Positions 27,371-37,834 of a DNA stretch of 60,146 nt are shown here, in pieces. A program made the translations under genes and the position numbers. Each line of letters starts with the position of its first letter. Position 1 is the first letter of the stretch. Source of the stretch: Sphingomonas changbaiensis NBRC 104936 (GTDB lineage Bacteria > Pseudomonadota > Alphaproteobacteria > Sphingomonadales > Sphingomonadaceae); the NCBI RefSeq assembly GCF_000974765.1, contig NZ_BBWU01000053.1:1-60146 (forward strand). Direction: 5' to 3'. The notes beneath the pieces were generated by a model. It saw only the letters and a list, made by a program, of their open reading frames with translations, made no database searches and was not told the origin of the DNA.

Positions 27371-27982
27371 CTAAGCCGCCGCGGGCTTCTCGGCCAGCAA
27401 TCCCGCCAAGACCTGCAGGGCTTCGGCGATTTTTGCCGGGGGTAGCACGATGTCGGCGCCGCCGATGTCGATGGCGCCGGCCGGCATCTCGAAATGATCG
27501 GAGCTTTGCTCGTCCTGGGCGATCGTGACGCCGCCGGCCTCGCGGATCGCGGCGATGCCGCGCGTGCCGTCCCACAGCGCGCCGCTCAGCACCACGCCGA
27601 TCGCGCGCGGGCCGAGCGCTGCGGCGGCGCTTTCGAAGAGACGGTCGACCGCGGGCCGCCACCAGGCGACCGGATCGGCATTGCTGAGTGCCAGCCGGCC
27701 GTTCGATTGCAGCAACAGATGCCGGTCGCGCGGGGCGACATAGACGCGTCCAGGAACCGCGCGCTCGCCCCATCGTGCCCAGGCGACCGGCAACCGGGAG
27801 CGATAGCCCAGCACCTCCGCCAACCGCGAGTCCTGCGTGCGCGACAGGTGCAGCACGATCAGGATCGGCAGCGGAAAATCGGCCGGAAGCAGGGCCAGGA
27901 TCTCGCCGAGAACGCGCACGCCTCCCGCGGACGCGCCGATCACCACCGCCCCGTAGCGCAGGGGGGCAGGAGCGGCGCTCAT
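27371..27982 (-). CDS. Stand-alone CheB-type methylesterase domain protein
   Basis: A 203-aa protein consisting only of the CheB catalytic domain, with no receiver. The catalytic Ser is in VVIGASAGGVRVL, the His in VLHLSRTQDS and the Asp in SGALWDGTRGI, so it appears active as a glutamate methylesterase or amidase on a receptor-like partner. The start at 27982 has a poor ribosome site; an in-frame ATG at 28027 would add 15 residues. It diverges from the Crp-family regulator gene, and a second CheB and a CheB/CheR fusion lie beyond that. Confidence 0.85.
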   Translation of the reverse strand: MSAAPAPLRYGAVVIGASAGGVRVLGEILALLPADFPLPILIVLHLSRTQDSRLAEVLGYRSRLPVAWARWGERAVPGRVYVAPRDRHLLLQSNGRLALSNADPVAWWRPAVDRLFESAAAALGPRAIGVVLSGALWDGTRGIAAIREAGGVTIAQDEQSSDHFEMPAGAIDIGGADIVLPPAKIAEALQVLAGLLAEKPAAA

Positions 27983-28091
27983 GCCGCGGCCGATCGAGGC
28001 TGAAAGAGGACCATATGTCAGCGACATGACATAGGTGATTGAACGGTCCCGGCGCAAGCGCGAAGCCGATTGCGAAATCGAGGTCCGCGCC

Positions 28092-28808
28092 ATGCACATG
28101 CCGACGAAAGAACCGCAAATCAATCGCTTGCTCGGCGCGCTGCCACCCGAGGAGATGGAGATACTTCGGCCGCATCTGCAGCAGGTGCCGCTCATTTTCC
28201 GCGAGCGACTGTACGAGGCGGGAGAGCCGATCCGCCACGTCTGGTTCCCGAACTCGGGCGTCGTCTCGATGATCACCGAACTCGCAGAGGGCGACCCGGT
28301 CGAATTGGCGACAATTGGTCCCGAAGGCATGGTCGGCATCGCGCTGATCCTCGGCTCCGAACGCATGGAGAATGTCGCCTTCAACCAGATCGCAGGCGAT
28401 GCGCTGCGAATGGACGCGGCGCAGTTCCGTTCGTCGCTCGAACGATGCCCGGCGCTGCATCGGCTGCTGCTCCGCTACACGGCTGCGCTGATGCAGCAGA
28501 TCAGCCAGGGCGCCGCATGCAACCGGATGCACACCGTCGAGGAACGCTGCGCGCGCTGGCTGCTGATGACGCACGATCGGGTGTACACGCCCAATTTCCT
28601 GCTGACGCAGGAATTTCTCGGCCAGATGCTCGGCGTGCGCCGGCCGACCGTGTCGCTCGCGGCAGGCATGCTGCAGAAGGCCGGGCTGATCCATTATTCG
28701 CGCGGCGAGATCACGATTTGCGACCGCGAGGGGCTCGAGGCGGCCGCGTGCGAATGTTATGAAGTGATCCGCAAGGAATTCGAACGGCTGGTCGGCGCGC
28801 CCGGCTAA
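28092..28808 (+). CDS. Crp/Fnr-family transcriptional regulator
   Basis: A 238-aa regulator with an N-terminal cyclic-nucleotide-binding-fold domain (RLYEAGEPIRHVWFPNSG, TIGPEGMVGIAL) and a C-terminal winged helix (LLTQEFLGQMLGVRRPTVSLAAGML). The cyclic-nucleotide pocket lacks the GE..L...R.A signature of true Crp, and no Fnr-type Cys cluster is present, so the ligand is unknown. The ATG at 28092 with GAGG eight bases upstream is chosen over a GTG at 28035. It lies between two CheB genes and may control the chemosensory-like cluster. Confidence 0.9.
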   Translation: MHMPTKEPQINRLLGALPPEEMEILRPHLQQVPLIFRERLYEAGEPIRHVWFPNSGVVSMITELAEGDPVELATIGPEGMVGIALILGSERMENVAFNQIAGDALRMDAAQFRSSLERCPALHRLLLRYTAALMQQISQGAACNRMHTVEERCARWLLMTHDRVYTPNFLLTQEFLGQMLGVRRPTVSLAAGMLQKAGLIHYSRGEITICDREGLEAAACECYEVIRKEFERLVGAPG

Positions 28809-28870
28809 TTCTGCGGCGGAACCTCCGGCATCCGGCGGTGTTGGCTTGCGGGGTTCTGCGAGGCACGCTC

Positions 28871-29881
<1,011 letters not shown>

Positions 29882-29948
29882 CCGGAATGCGCTTTCGCCG
29901 ACCCCGAACAGGGTTTAAACTGCGGTAAGTCTTGGACGAAAGCAGCAC

Positions 29949-32900
29949 GTGGCCGATATCGACGAAGTACGGGAACGGCCGGCGCGGCGTCGGGGGCAGG
30001 ATAAGCCCACCCAACCGCTCGCGGTCATCGGCATCGGCGTGTGCGCAGCATCGTTGCGCTCGCTCGAGCAGCTTTTCGCCAGCCTCGATGATCAACTCGA
30101 CGCGGCCTATGTCGTGGCCGTCGGCCAGCAGAACGGCGTCAGCGTCGACTCCATCATGAAGGCGCTCTCCGGGCAAACCGATTTGCCGCTGAAGATCGCG
30201 GCGAACGGCGAGAAGCTGGAGCCCGGTCATATCTATGTGGGCGGCCCCGAAGACCTGATCACGTTCGAGGACGGGCACGTCCGCACCCGCGAATCGGAGG
30301 AGCCGGCGGGGCGTCGCGGGACCGTGGATTCGATGCTGATCTCGCTTGCGGAGCACATCCAGGACCGCTCGGTTGCGGTGATCCTGTCCGGGCTCGACGG
30401 CGACGGCACCGCCGGCGTGACCGCCACCAAGAAATTCGGTGGCCTGTCGATCGCCGAAGCGCGGGGCGGCGACGAGGATCCGTCGGCGCAGGGCGCGGTG
30501 ACGCCGCTGGGGATTGTCGACCTGTTGCTGCCGATCGAGGAAATCCCCAAGCAGATCGCGCTTTACATCTCCAATCTTCATGTCGTCAGCGACGCCGACG
30601 GGCAGGAGCAGGCGATCGAGCAGGCGTCCGCCGAAATCGCCCAGATCGCGACGATCCTGCGCAACGTCACCGGAAACGATTTTCACGGCTACAAGCGCAA
30701 CACCTTCTTCCGCCGGGTGCAGCGGCGGATGCAGGTCGTCCAGGTCGATACGATCGAGGACTATGTCGCGCGGCTGCGGGGCGACCGCGGCGAAGTGCAG
30801 CATCTGTTCCAGGACCTGCTGATCGGCGTCACCCAGTTCTTCCGCGACCCTTCGGAGTTCGAGACGCTGGCGGGCGAGCTGCCGCGCCTGTTCGACGGCA
30901 AGGGGCAGGACGACCAGCTGCGGGTCTGGGTGCTCGGCTGCGCGACCGGCGAGGAGGCCTATTCGATCGCGATCCTGCTGCGCGAGCATCTGGCGACGGT
31001 CGACGCGCCGCCCTTCGTGCAGATTTTCGCGACCGACCTCGACGCACGCGCTCTCTCGATCGCACGCAGCGGCCGTTATGCGGAATCGATCGCCGAGCAC
31101 GTCTCGCCCGAGCGGCTGGCGCGCTGGTTCGTCAAGGAAGGCGAGACTTATTGCGTGTCCAAGGAGCTGCGCGAGATGTGCATCTTCTCGCCGCACAATC
31201 TCGTCAAGGACGCGCCCTTCTCACGCATCGACCTGCTGTCGTGCCGCAACCTGCTGATCTACCTGAACTCCGACCTGCAAAACCGCGTCATTCCGATTTT
31301 CCATTTTGCGCTGCGGCCGGGCGGCGTGCTGTTCCTCGGCTCGTCGGAAAACGTGACGCGGCACCAGAAATTGTTCGCGCCTGTCGACCGCAAGAAGAGG
31401 GTGTTCCGTCGGCTCGAAACGGCGACCCGGGTTCTCCCCGATTTCCCGCTGACGCCGCGCACGCCGCGCCATGCCGAAGAGCCGCACGCGCCCGCGACCC
31501 CGGTGCGGGCGGCCGGGCTCGCCGGCGTGGTCAGCCGCCGCGCCGAAGCGGTCGCCGAGCGCTATGCGCCGGCCTATGCCGTGGTCGACGATCAATATGA
31601 CGTGCTGCATTTCTCCGCTCGCACCGGCCGTTATCTGGAGCCGGTCGCCGGCGCCGCGAGCCTGAACCTGCTGAATCTCGTCCATCGCGACCTGCGGCTC
31701 GATTTGCGGGCGGCGCTGCATAAGGCGGTCTCGGAAGGCGGCCGGATCGAGACGCCGCACGTGCCGCTGAGCCTGGACGGGCAGCCGCACGCCGTGAACC
31801 TGGTCGTCGAGCCGGTCGCGGGCGAGACCGACGTGTCGGCACTGGTCGTGCTGTTCCAGGATGCGGGGCCGCTGCTCGAAAGCGCGATGCCGAATGGCGA
31901 TCGGATGGTCAGCGACGAGCATGTCCAGCGGCTCGAAAGCGATCTGCGCCTGACCAAGGAGCGGCTGCAGGCGACGATCGAGGAGCTCGAATCGACCAAC
32001 GAGGAGCTGAAATCCTCGAACGAGGAATATCAGTCGATCAACGAAGAGCTGCAGTCGGCAAACGAGGAGCTGGAAACCTCGAAGGAGGAGCTGCAGTCGG
32101 TCAACGAGGAACTGCAGACGGTCAATGGCGAGCTGGCCTATCGCGTCGGCGAGCTGGCGCGGACCAATTCGGACCTGAAGAACCTGCTCGAATCGACGCA
32201 GATCGCGACCGTGTTCCTCGACAACGACCTGCGCGTGCGCAGCTTCACGCCCACTGCCACGGATATTTTTCGCCTGATCGAGACCGATGTCGGCCGGCCC
32301 ATCGACCATATCGCGGCGCGGATCGTCTATCCCGATCTCCAGGGCGACATTCGGCGCGTGCTGAAGACGCTGGCCGTCATCGAGCGCGAAGTGTCCGGCA
32401 CCGACGGCGATCGCAATTATGTCGTGCGTATCCTGCCCTATCGCAGCATCGACAATTTCATCGCCGGCGTGGTGCTGACTTTCCTCGACGTGACCACGGC
32501 CGTGCGCGCCGAGGCGGCGATGCGCGAGAGCGAGGCGCGGCTTCAGATCGCGATCGAGGTCGGCAGCCTCGCCACCTGGGACTGGAACCTCAAATCCGGC
32601 CAGGTGACATGGAACGAGATGCACTTCCGGATGCTGGGCTATGAGCCCGGCGAGATCGAGCCGAGCTATGAAGCCTGGGCAGGCCGGATCCATCCGGACG
32701 ATCTGCCCGCCGCCGAGGCCGCGCTTAACGCCGCGCGCGAGGGCCGCAGCGATTACGAGCATCAATTCCGCACGCTGCTGCCGGACGGCACGATCCGCTG
32801 GTGCGCCGCGCGCGGGCGCTATTTCTACGACGCCGAAGGGCGCGACATGCGCATGATCGGCGTCATGGAAGACATGACGGAGCGCCGCCGGGCGGAGGAG

Positions 32901-33545
32901 ACGCAGCGCGTCCTGGTCGGCGAACTCCAGCACCGCACCCGCAACCTGCTCGCGATCGCACGCTCGATCGCGCAGCAGACGATCCGGTCCAGCCCGTCGC
33001 TCGAAGAGTTCGGGCAGGTCTATTCGGATCGCTTGTCAGCGCTCAGCCGGGTCCAGGGACTGCTTTCCAAAGGCGACGGCTTCACCGTAACGCTCGGCGA
33101 GTTGATCCGCGGCGAGATCGAAGCGCATGGCGGTTCGCTCGGCAACGGCAAGGTGACGATCGACGGACCCGAACTGGCGCTGTCCTCGCGCGAGGTTCAG
33201 GTGCTGACGCTCGTGTTGCACGAACTCGCGACCAACGCGGTGAAGTACGGCGCGCTGGGCAAGCCGGACGGCAAGCTCTCGATCTCCTGGTCCGTCGCCA
33301 GGGCAAACGGGCAGGCTGCGGCCAACATCGAATGGGTCGAAACCGGGGTCGATCTGGACGTCCACGCCGCGAACGGAAAGCGGGGCTTTGGCCGCGACCT
33401 GATCGAACGGGCGGTGCCCTACGATCTCGGCGCGAAGACGTCGTTCGCGTTCCGCCAGGACGGCCTTTGGTGCGAATTGCGGGTACCGGTCAGATCCGGC
33501 GACGAAGGCCATCGGGGGCCGGCGGGGGAAACCGACGGAGGGTAA
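29949..33545 (+). CDS. CheB/CheR-PAS-HWE histidine kinase fusion
   Basis: A 1198-aa multidomain signalling protein. The order is a CheB-like domain (about 20-205), CheR methyltransferase (about 215-500, with VLGCATGEEAYSIAILL), a coiled coil of repeated NEEL-type heptads (about 655-740), two PAS domains, and an HWE kinase (about 985-1190). The kinase has its H-box in GELQHRTRNLLAIARSIAQQ and an N-box in LHELATNAVKYGAL. The CheB catalytic Ser is replaced by Cys32 (IGIGVCAAS) and the His motif is lost, although DGDGTAG remains, so that domain is probably non-catalytic. The start is a GTG with a weak ribosome site. A receiver protein gene follows after one base. Confidence 0.92.
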   Translation: MADIDEVRERPARRRGQDKPTQPLAVIGIGVCAASLRSLEQLFASLDDQLDAAYVVAVGQQNGVSVDSIMKALSGQTDLPLKIAANGEKLEPGHIYVGGPEDLITFEDGHVRTRESEEPAGRRGTVDSMLISLAEHIQDRSVAVILSGLDGDGTAGVTATKKFGGLSIAEARGGDEDPSAQGAVTPLGIVDLLLPIEEIPKQIALYISNLHVVSDADGQEQAIEQASAEIAQIATILRNVTGNDFHGYKRNTFFRRVQRRMQVVQVDTIEDYVARLRGDRGEVQHLFQDLLIGVTQFFRDPSEFETLAGELPRLFDGKGQDDQLRVWVLGCATGEEAYSIAILLREHLATVDAPPFVQIFATDLDARALSIARSGRYAESIAEHVSPERLARWFVKEGETYCVSKELREMCIFSPHNLVKDAPFSRIDLLSCRNLLIYLNSDLQNRVIPIFHFALRPGGVLFLGSSENVTRHQKLFAPVDRKKRVFRRLETATRVLPDFPLTPRTPRHAEEPHAPATPVRAAGLAGVVSRRAEAVAERYAPAYAVVDDQYDVLHFSARTGRYLEPVAGAASLNLLNLVHRDLRLDLRAALHKAVSEGGRIETPHVPLSLDGQPHAVNLVVEPVAGETDVSALVVLFQDAGPLLESAMPNGDRMVSDEHVQRLESDLRLTKERLQATIEELESTNEELKSSNEEYQSINEELQSANEELETSKEELQSVNEELQTVNGELAYRVGELARTNSDLKNLLESTQIATVFLDNDLRVRSFTPTATDIFRLIETDVGRPIDHIAARIVYPDLQGDIRRVLKTLAVIEREVSGTDGDRNYVVRILPYRSIDNFIAGVVLTFLDVTTAVRAEAAMRESEARLQIAIEVGSLATWDWNLKSGQVTWNEMHFRMLGYEPGEIEPSYEAWAGRIHPDDLPAAEAALNAAREGRSDYEHQFRTLLPDGTIRWCAARGRYFYDAEGRDMRMIGVMEDMTERRRAEETQRVLVGELQHRTRNLLAIARSIAQQTIRSSPSLEEFGQVYSDRLSALSRVQGLLSKGDGFTVTLGELIRGEIEAHGGSLGNGKVTIDGPELALSSREVQVLTLVLHELATNAVKYGALGKPDGKLSISWSVARANGQAAANIEWVETGVDLDVHAANGKRGFGRDLIERAVPYDLGAKTSFAFRQDGLWCELRVPVRSGDEGHRGPAGETDGG

Positions 33546-33546
33546 A

Positions 33547-33921
33547 TTGCCCAAGCGTATCCTGATTGTCGAAGACGAGTATCTGATCGCGCAGGATCTG
33601 GCGGATGAAGTTCAGAGGCTCGGTTTCGAGGTTATCGGGCCCGTGGGCAGACTGGATCACGCCATCGACCTGATCGAGGCCGAACCGGACATCCACGGCG
33701 CGTTTCTCGACGTCAACCTGAACGGCGAACGCGTCTATCCCGTCGCAGACAGGCTGATCGCGCGCGATGTTCCCGTCATCCTGATGACGGGCTACGACGA
33801 AAGCACGATCCCGCACCAGTACGCTTCAGTCAGCAATTTCACCAAGCCGATCACGCACGCGATGCTTCGCGACGCACTCGCGTCGCTGATGTCGATTTTG
33901 ACGGCCTCTGAGCCGGGATAG
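33547..33921 (+). CDS. Single-domain response regulator, partner of the HWE kinase
   Basis: A 124-aa CheY-like receiver: acidic pair in LIVEDEYLIAQD, phospho-acceptor Asp in GAFLDVNLNGERVYPVA, Thr in VILMTGYDES and Lys in NFTKPITHAML. The start is a TTG, supported by GGAGGG five bases upstream and a one-base gap after the kinase stop. The FLDVNLNGE style is typical of receivers paired with HWE kinases. No DNA-binding output domain is present, so the signal must pass to another protein. Confidence 0.9.
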   Translation: MPKRILIVEDEYLIAQDLADEVQRLGFEVIGPVGRLDHAIDLIEAEPDIHGAFLDVNLNGERVYPVADRLIARDVPVILMTGYDESTIPHQYASVSNFTKPITHAMLRDALASLMSILTASEPG

Positions 33922-33985
33922 GCCGCCCACTGAGAGCGATCGGGATCCTTGGCCATTCCCTCAAGGCGCAGCTTAGCGCGTGCGC

Positions 33986-34717
33986 ATGCCGGGTGAGCCC
34001 ATAGTGAGTGGGCCAGGCAAGCCGCGCAGGCGCACGCTGATGATGCTGGTGCTCCTCGCAGGCACAATGCTCTTCATCGCGCTCGGGCTGTGGCAGGTGG
34101 AGCGGCGAAGCGAAAAGCTGGCCCTCATCGCCGCCGTCCAGGCGCGGGTGCATGCCGCACCCGTTGCTGCGCCGGGCCCTGCCGAGTGGGCGCGGATCAA
34201 TGCTGCGACCGACGCCTATCGTCGCGTTCGTGTGCACGGCGCTTTTCTCAACGATTCCGAGATTTTGGTCCAAGCAGTGAGCCGCTACGGCCCGGGCTAT
34301 TGGGTGCTGACGCCTCTCCGCACTGATCAGGCATGGACCGTGCTCGTCAACCGCGGCTTCGTTCCGCCCGAGCTTCGCAGCCGCGCCAGCCGCCATGCCG
34401 AGGAACTTAAGGGGCCAGTGGAGGTCACCGGCCTGCTGCGAGTGACCGAGCCGCACGGGGGCTTCCTGCACGCGAATGATCCTGCTCATGATCGCTGGTA
34501 CTCGCGCGACGTCGCGGCGATCGGGCGGGCGCGGCACCTGTCGCACCTCGCCCCCTATTTCATCGACGCAGCGGCCGGCCCCAGCGAGAAGCGGCAGCCG
34601 GTCGGCGGCCTGACCGTCCTGTCCTTTCCCAACAACCACCTGCAATATGCGCTGACCTGGTTCGGGCTTGCCGTACTGGCCCTGCTCGGGGTCTGGCGCG
34701 TTCGACGCCGGCCCTAG
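33986..34717 (+). CDS. SURF1-family cytochrome oxidase assembly protein
   Basis: A 243-aa membrane protein with the two-helix SURF1 plan: an N-terminal helix (MMLVLLAGTMLFIALGLWQ) directly followed by the GLWQVERR signature, a periplasmic domain with WVLTPLRTDQAWTVLVNRGFVP, and a C-terminal helix (YALTWFGLAVLALLGVW). SURF1 proteins aid haem insertion into haem-copper oxidase subunit I. It is convergent with the cyo operon, with its stop overlapping the cyoD stop as CTAG, rather than in line after cyoD as is common. A GTG two codons upstream is an alternative start. Confidence 0.9.
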   Translation: MPGEPIVSGPGKPRRRTLMMLVLLAGTMLFIALGLWQVERRSEKLALIAAVQARVHAAPVAAPGPAEWARINAATDAYRRVRVHGAFLNDSEILVQAVSRYGPGYWVLTPLRTDQAWTVLVNRGFVPPELRSRASRHAEELKGPVEVTGLLRVTEPHGGFLHANDPAHDRWYSRDVAAIGRARHLSHLAPYFIDAAAGPSEKRQPVGGLTVLSFPNNHLQYALTWFGLAVLALLGVWRVRRRP

Positions 34718-35127
34718 GGCTGGTTCTGCATCAACTGGTCCATCGGCATCATGTTGTGGTTCAGGTGGGCCATGATCCAGATCGAGCCCGTCACGATCAG
34801 GAATACGACCAGGATCCCGAAGGCGAGAGCCAGCACGTTGTTGGTGTTGTCGGGACCGGTCGTGATGTGAAGGAAGAACACGAGGTGCACGCCCATCTGC
34901 GCGATGGCGAGCACCAGCAACGCGACCGGGATCGAGGGGCCATAGATCAGGTGCGTACTGGCGAGGACGAACGCCGCGACGGTTAGCAGGACCGAGAAGC
35001 CAAGGCCCAGATTGGCATTGCTGATCCAATGGCCGGCATCCTCGGCCGGCTCGTCGCCCGGCGCATGGTCTTCGCGGTCATCAAGCGAATCGGTGTAGCG
35101 GCGGGGATCGAAATCGAGCTCGCTCAT
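34714..35127 (-). CDS. cyoD: Cytochrome bo3-type quinol oxidase subunit IV
   Basis: A 137-aa three-helix inner-membrane subunit that helps assemble subunit I. The family core reads IPVALLVLAIAQMGVHLVFF followed by LHITTG, with VTGSIWIMAHLNHNMM at the C terminus. An acidic N-terminal extension of about 30 residues precedes helix 1. Its ATG overlaps the cyoC stop as ATGA. Confidence 0.93.
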   Translation of the reverse strand: MSELDFDPRRYTDSLDDREDHAPGDEPAEDAGHWISNANLGLGFSVLLTVAAFVLASTHLIYGPSIPVALLVLAIAQMGVHLVFFLHITTGPDNTNNVLALAFGILVVFLIVTGSIWIMAHLNHNMMPMDQLMQNQP

Positions 35128-35819
35128 GCGATCGCTCCCATCAGATAGACGATCGTGAAGATGCCGATCCACACGATGTCGAGCGCGTGCCAGAACAGGT
35201 TGAAGCAGATCAGCCGGTGCACGATTTCCGGCCGGAAGCCCTTCACCTGCACCTGCGCCATCATCGTCAGCAGCCACAAGCCGGCGATGGTCACGTGCAG
35301 GCCGTGAAGGCCGACCAGCCCGAAGAACGACGTCACGAAGCCGCTGCGTTGCGGCGTTATCCCTCGGCTCGCCAGGCTGATGAATTCCTGCAGCTCCATG
35401 CCGACGAAGGCGAGGCCGAGCAGGCCTGTTACGAGCAGAAACACCTGCGTCCACAGCAGGTTGCGGGCGTTCGTCGCGGCGAAGGACAGGCCGCAGGTAT
35501 AGCTCGACAGCAGCAACGCCGCGGTCTCCAGCGCAACGCGCGGCATTTCGACCAGGTCGCGAATCCCGGGGCCGCCCGCCGTTGCGCCCCGCTGCACCGC
35601 GAAAGCCGCGAAGAAGCAGGAGAACATCACGATGTCGCTGAGCAGGAAAATCCAAAAGCCGTAGCCGACAATGACCCGCTTGCTCGCGGGACCGGTGACC
35701 CCTTGGCCGGTGCCTTCGATCGGTTCCCTTGGTCCATGCGGGCGGTGGCCCAGCCGGTACGGGTCCTCGCGGACGCGCCTGATCGTTTCTCGGGCGGCGG
35801 GGAGCGATGTGTCTGTCAC
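35124..35819 (-). CDS. cyoC: Cytochrome bo3-type quinol oxidase subunit III
   Basis: A 231-aa five-helix subunit. Recognisable blocks are GFWIFLLSDIVMFSCFFAAF, FVTSFFGLVGLHGLHVTIAG and FNLFWHALDIVWIGIFTIVY, the last ending in the family's WHxLDIVWI signature. The start is a GTG overlapping the cyoB stop (GTGA), and the stop overlaps cyoD, so the whole operon is tightly coupled. Confidence 0.95.
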   Translation of the reverse strand: MTDTSLPAARETIRRVREDPYRLGHRPHGPREPIEGTGQGVTGPASKRVIVGYGFWIFLLSDIVMFSCFFAAFAVQRGATAGGPGIRDLVEMPRVALETAALLLSSYTCGLSFAATNARNLLWTQVFLLVTGLLGLAFVGMELQEFISLASRGITPQRSGFVTSFFGLVGLHGLHVTIAGLWLLTMMAQVQVKGFRPEIVHRLICFNLFWHALDIVWIGIFTIVYLMGAIA

Positions 35820-37831
35820 GCGACCGCTCCCTCACGCGCAATCCGCTCGAGCAGCGCCTCGCGCGCGGCCCGGCGTTTCCGCTCGGCTTCGGCCAGCTTC
35901 TCGACGGGAACATGGAACTCGTGCACGTCGCGCCAGGCGAACACGACGAAGCCCGCAAACGCCCCCACCAGCCCAAGGCCGGCGAGCCACCAGATCTGCC
36001 AGATCAGGGCAAAGCCGGTCACGCTCGCGAACACCGCCGTGTAGAAGCCGACCGGCGAGTGCAAAGGCATCTCGATCGCCTCATATTGCGGCTCCGGCGC
36101 CAATTGCTGCGTCTCGACGGCGCGCAGCTTGATGCCCCAATAGGCCTCTTCCCCTTCGACGTTCGGCATGACCGCGAAGTTGAAGAAGGGCGGCGGCGAC
36201 GGCGTCGCCCATTCGAGCGAGCGTCCGTCCCAGGGGTCACCACTGATGTCGCGCAGCTTCTCGCGGTCGCGGATCGAGACCACCAGCATGATGACCTGCG
36301 CGATGACGCCCAGGATCAACACGACGATGCCGACCACCGAGAGGTCGAGCATGCCGCGCCATTCGTCGATGTTCACGTGCTGCAGGCGCCGGGTCATGCC
36401 TTCAAGGCCCAGGATGTAGAGCGGCGTGAAGGTGATCCAGAAGCCGAAAAAGGCGAACCAGAAGGACGCCTTGCCCCAGCCCTCATGCAGGCGAAAGCCG
36501 AATGCCTTCGGGAACCAGAAATCGAGTCCCGCGAACACCGCGAAGACGACGCCGCCGACGATCACGTTATGGAAATGCGCGACCAGGAACATCGAGTTGT
36601 GGACCAGGAAATCCGCCGGCGGCACGGCGAGCAGCACGCCGGTCAGGCCGCCGATGATGAAGGTGAAAATAAAGCCGAGCGACCAGAGCATCGGCACCGT
36701 GAACCGCACGCGGCCGCCGTACATCGTGAAGATCCAGTTGTAGATCTTCACGCCCGTGCCGACCGCGATCACGCTGCTGGCAATGCCGAAGAAGGTGTTG
36801 ACCGCCGGGCCTGCACCCATCGTGAAGAAATGGTGCAGCCACACCATCATCGACACGACGCAGATGAACAGTGTCGCCGCGACCATCGAGCGGTAGCCGA
36901 ACAGCGGCTTGCCCGAGAAGGTCGAGAAGATTTCGGAGAAAATGCCGAACGAAGGCAGCACCAGGATGTACACTTCCGGGTGACCCCAGGCCCAGATAAG
37001 GTTCATGAACATCATCGGGTTTCCACCCGCGTCGTTCGTGAAATAATGCCAACCGAAGACGCGATCGAGGCTCAGCATCGCCAGCGTGGCGGTCAGGATC
37101 GGGAACACCGCGACGATCAGCAGGCTGGACGACAGCGTCGTCCAGCAGAACATCGGCATGCGCAGCAGGCTCATGCCGGGGCAGCGCATCTTCAGCACCG
37201 TCGTGACGAAATTTATCCCCGTCATCAGCGTGCCGATGCCCGATATCTGCACGGCCCAGAGGTAATAGTCGACGCCGACGCCGGGCGAGTAGGTCGCTTC
37301 GCTCAAAGGGGGATAGGGGAGCCACCCTGTGCGCGCGAACTCACCGATGAACAAAGAGATGTTGACCAGCAGTGCCCCCGACGCAGTCAGCCAGAAGCTG
37401 ACCGAGTTCAACGTCGGGAACGCGACGTCGCGGACGCCCAGCTGCAGCGGCGTCAGGAAATTCATGAACCCGATCACCAGCGGCATCGCGCCGAAGAAGA
37501 TCATGATCGTGCCGTGGGCGGAGAAGATCTGGTTATAATGTTCGGGCTCCAGATAGCCTTGCGCGCCCCCGACCGCGACCGCCTGCTGCGTCCGCATCAT
37601 GATCGCGTCCGCAAAGCCGCGGATCAGCATCACCACCCCCAGGATGCAGTACATGATCCCGATGCGCTTATGATCGACGCTCGTGATCCATTCGTGCCAG
37701 AGATAGGGCCACCATTTCTTCGCCGTGATCAGGCCCAAAACGCCCGCCAGGATCAGCATCACCACGATCGAGGTGATCAGCGGGATCGGTTGGTTGAAGG
37801 GGATGGCGGACCAACTCAGCTTGCCGAACAT
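35816..37831 (-). CDS. cyoB: Cytochrome bo3-type quinol oxidase subunit I
   Basis: A 671-aa haem-copper oxidase core that reduces oxygen to water and pumps protons. Quinone-site residues are kept in MLIRGFADAIMMR. Haem and copper ligands lie in IFSAHGTIMIFF, IWAWGHPEVYILVLPSFG (with the His-Tyr cross-link and the D-channel Glu), LHHFFTMGAG and HFHNVIVGG. The K-channel Lys is in GVKIYNW. The ATG follows the cyoA stop by three bases, with GGAGGGAGG a little further upstream than usual. No cyoE (haem O synthase) gene is in the window. Confidence 0.97.
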   Translation of the reverse strand: MFGKLSWSAIPFNQPIPLITSIVVMLILAGVLGLITAKKWWPYLWHEWITSVDHKRIGIMYCILGVVMLIRGFADAIMMRTQQAVAVGGAQGYLEPEHYNQIFSAHGTIMIFFGAMPLVIGFMNFLTPLQLGVRDVAFPTLNSVSFWLTASGALLVNISLFIGEFARTGWLPYPPLSEATYSPGVGVDYYLWAVQISGIGTLMTGINFVTTVLKMRCPGMSLLRMPMFCWTTLSSSLLIVAVFPILTATLAMLSLDRVFGWHYFTNDAGGNPMMFMNLIWAWGHPEVYILVLPSFGIFSEIFSTFSGKPLFGYRSMVAATLFICVVSMMVWLHHFFTMGAGPAVNTFFGIASSVIAVGTGVKIYNWIFTMYGGRVRFTVPMLWSLGFIFTFIIGGLTGVLLAVPPADFLVHNSMFLVAHFHNVIVGGVVFAVFAGLDFWFPKAFGFRLHEGWGKASFWFAFFGFWITFTPLYILGLEGMTRRLQHVNIDEWRGMLDLSVVGIVVLILGVIAQVIMLVVSIRDREKLRDISGDPWDGRSLEWATPSPPPFFNFAVMPNVEGEEAYWGIKLRAVETQQLAPEPQYEAIEMPLHSPVGFYTAVFASVTGFALIWQIWWLAGLGLVGAFAGFVVFAWRDVHEFHVPVEKLAEAERKRRAAREALLERIAREGAVA

Positions 37832-37834
37832 CGA

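Noticed and set aside
31221-32933. 570-codon open frame opposite the CheB/CheR kinase gene
   Set aside because: Antisense shadow; it mirrors the heptad repeats of the coiled coil and has no independent support.
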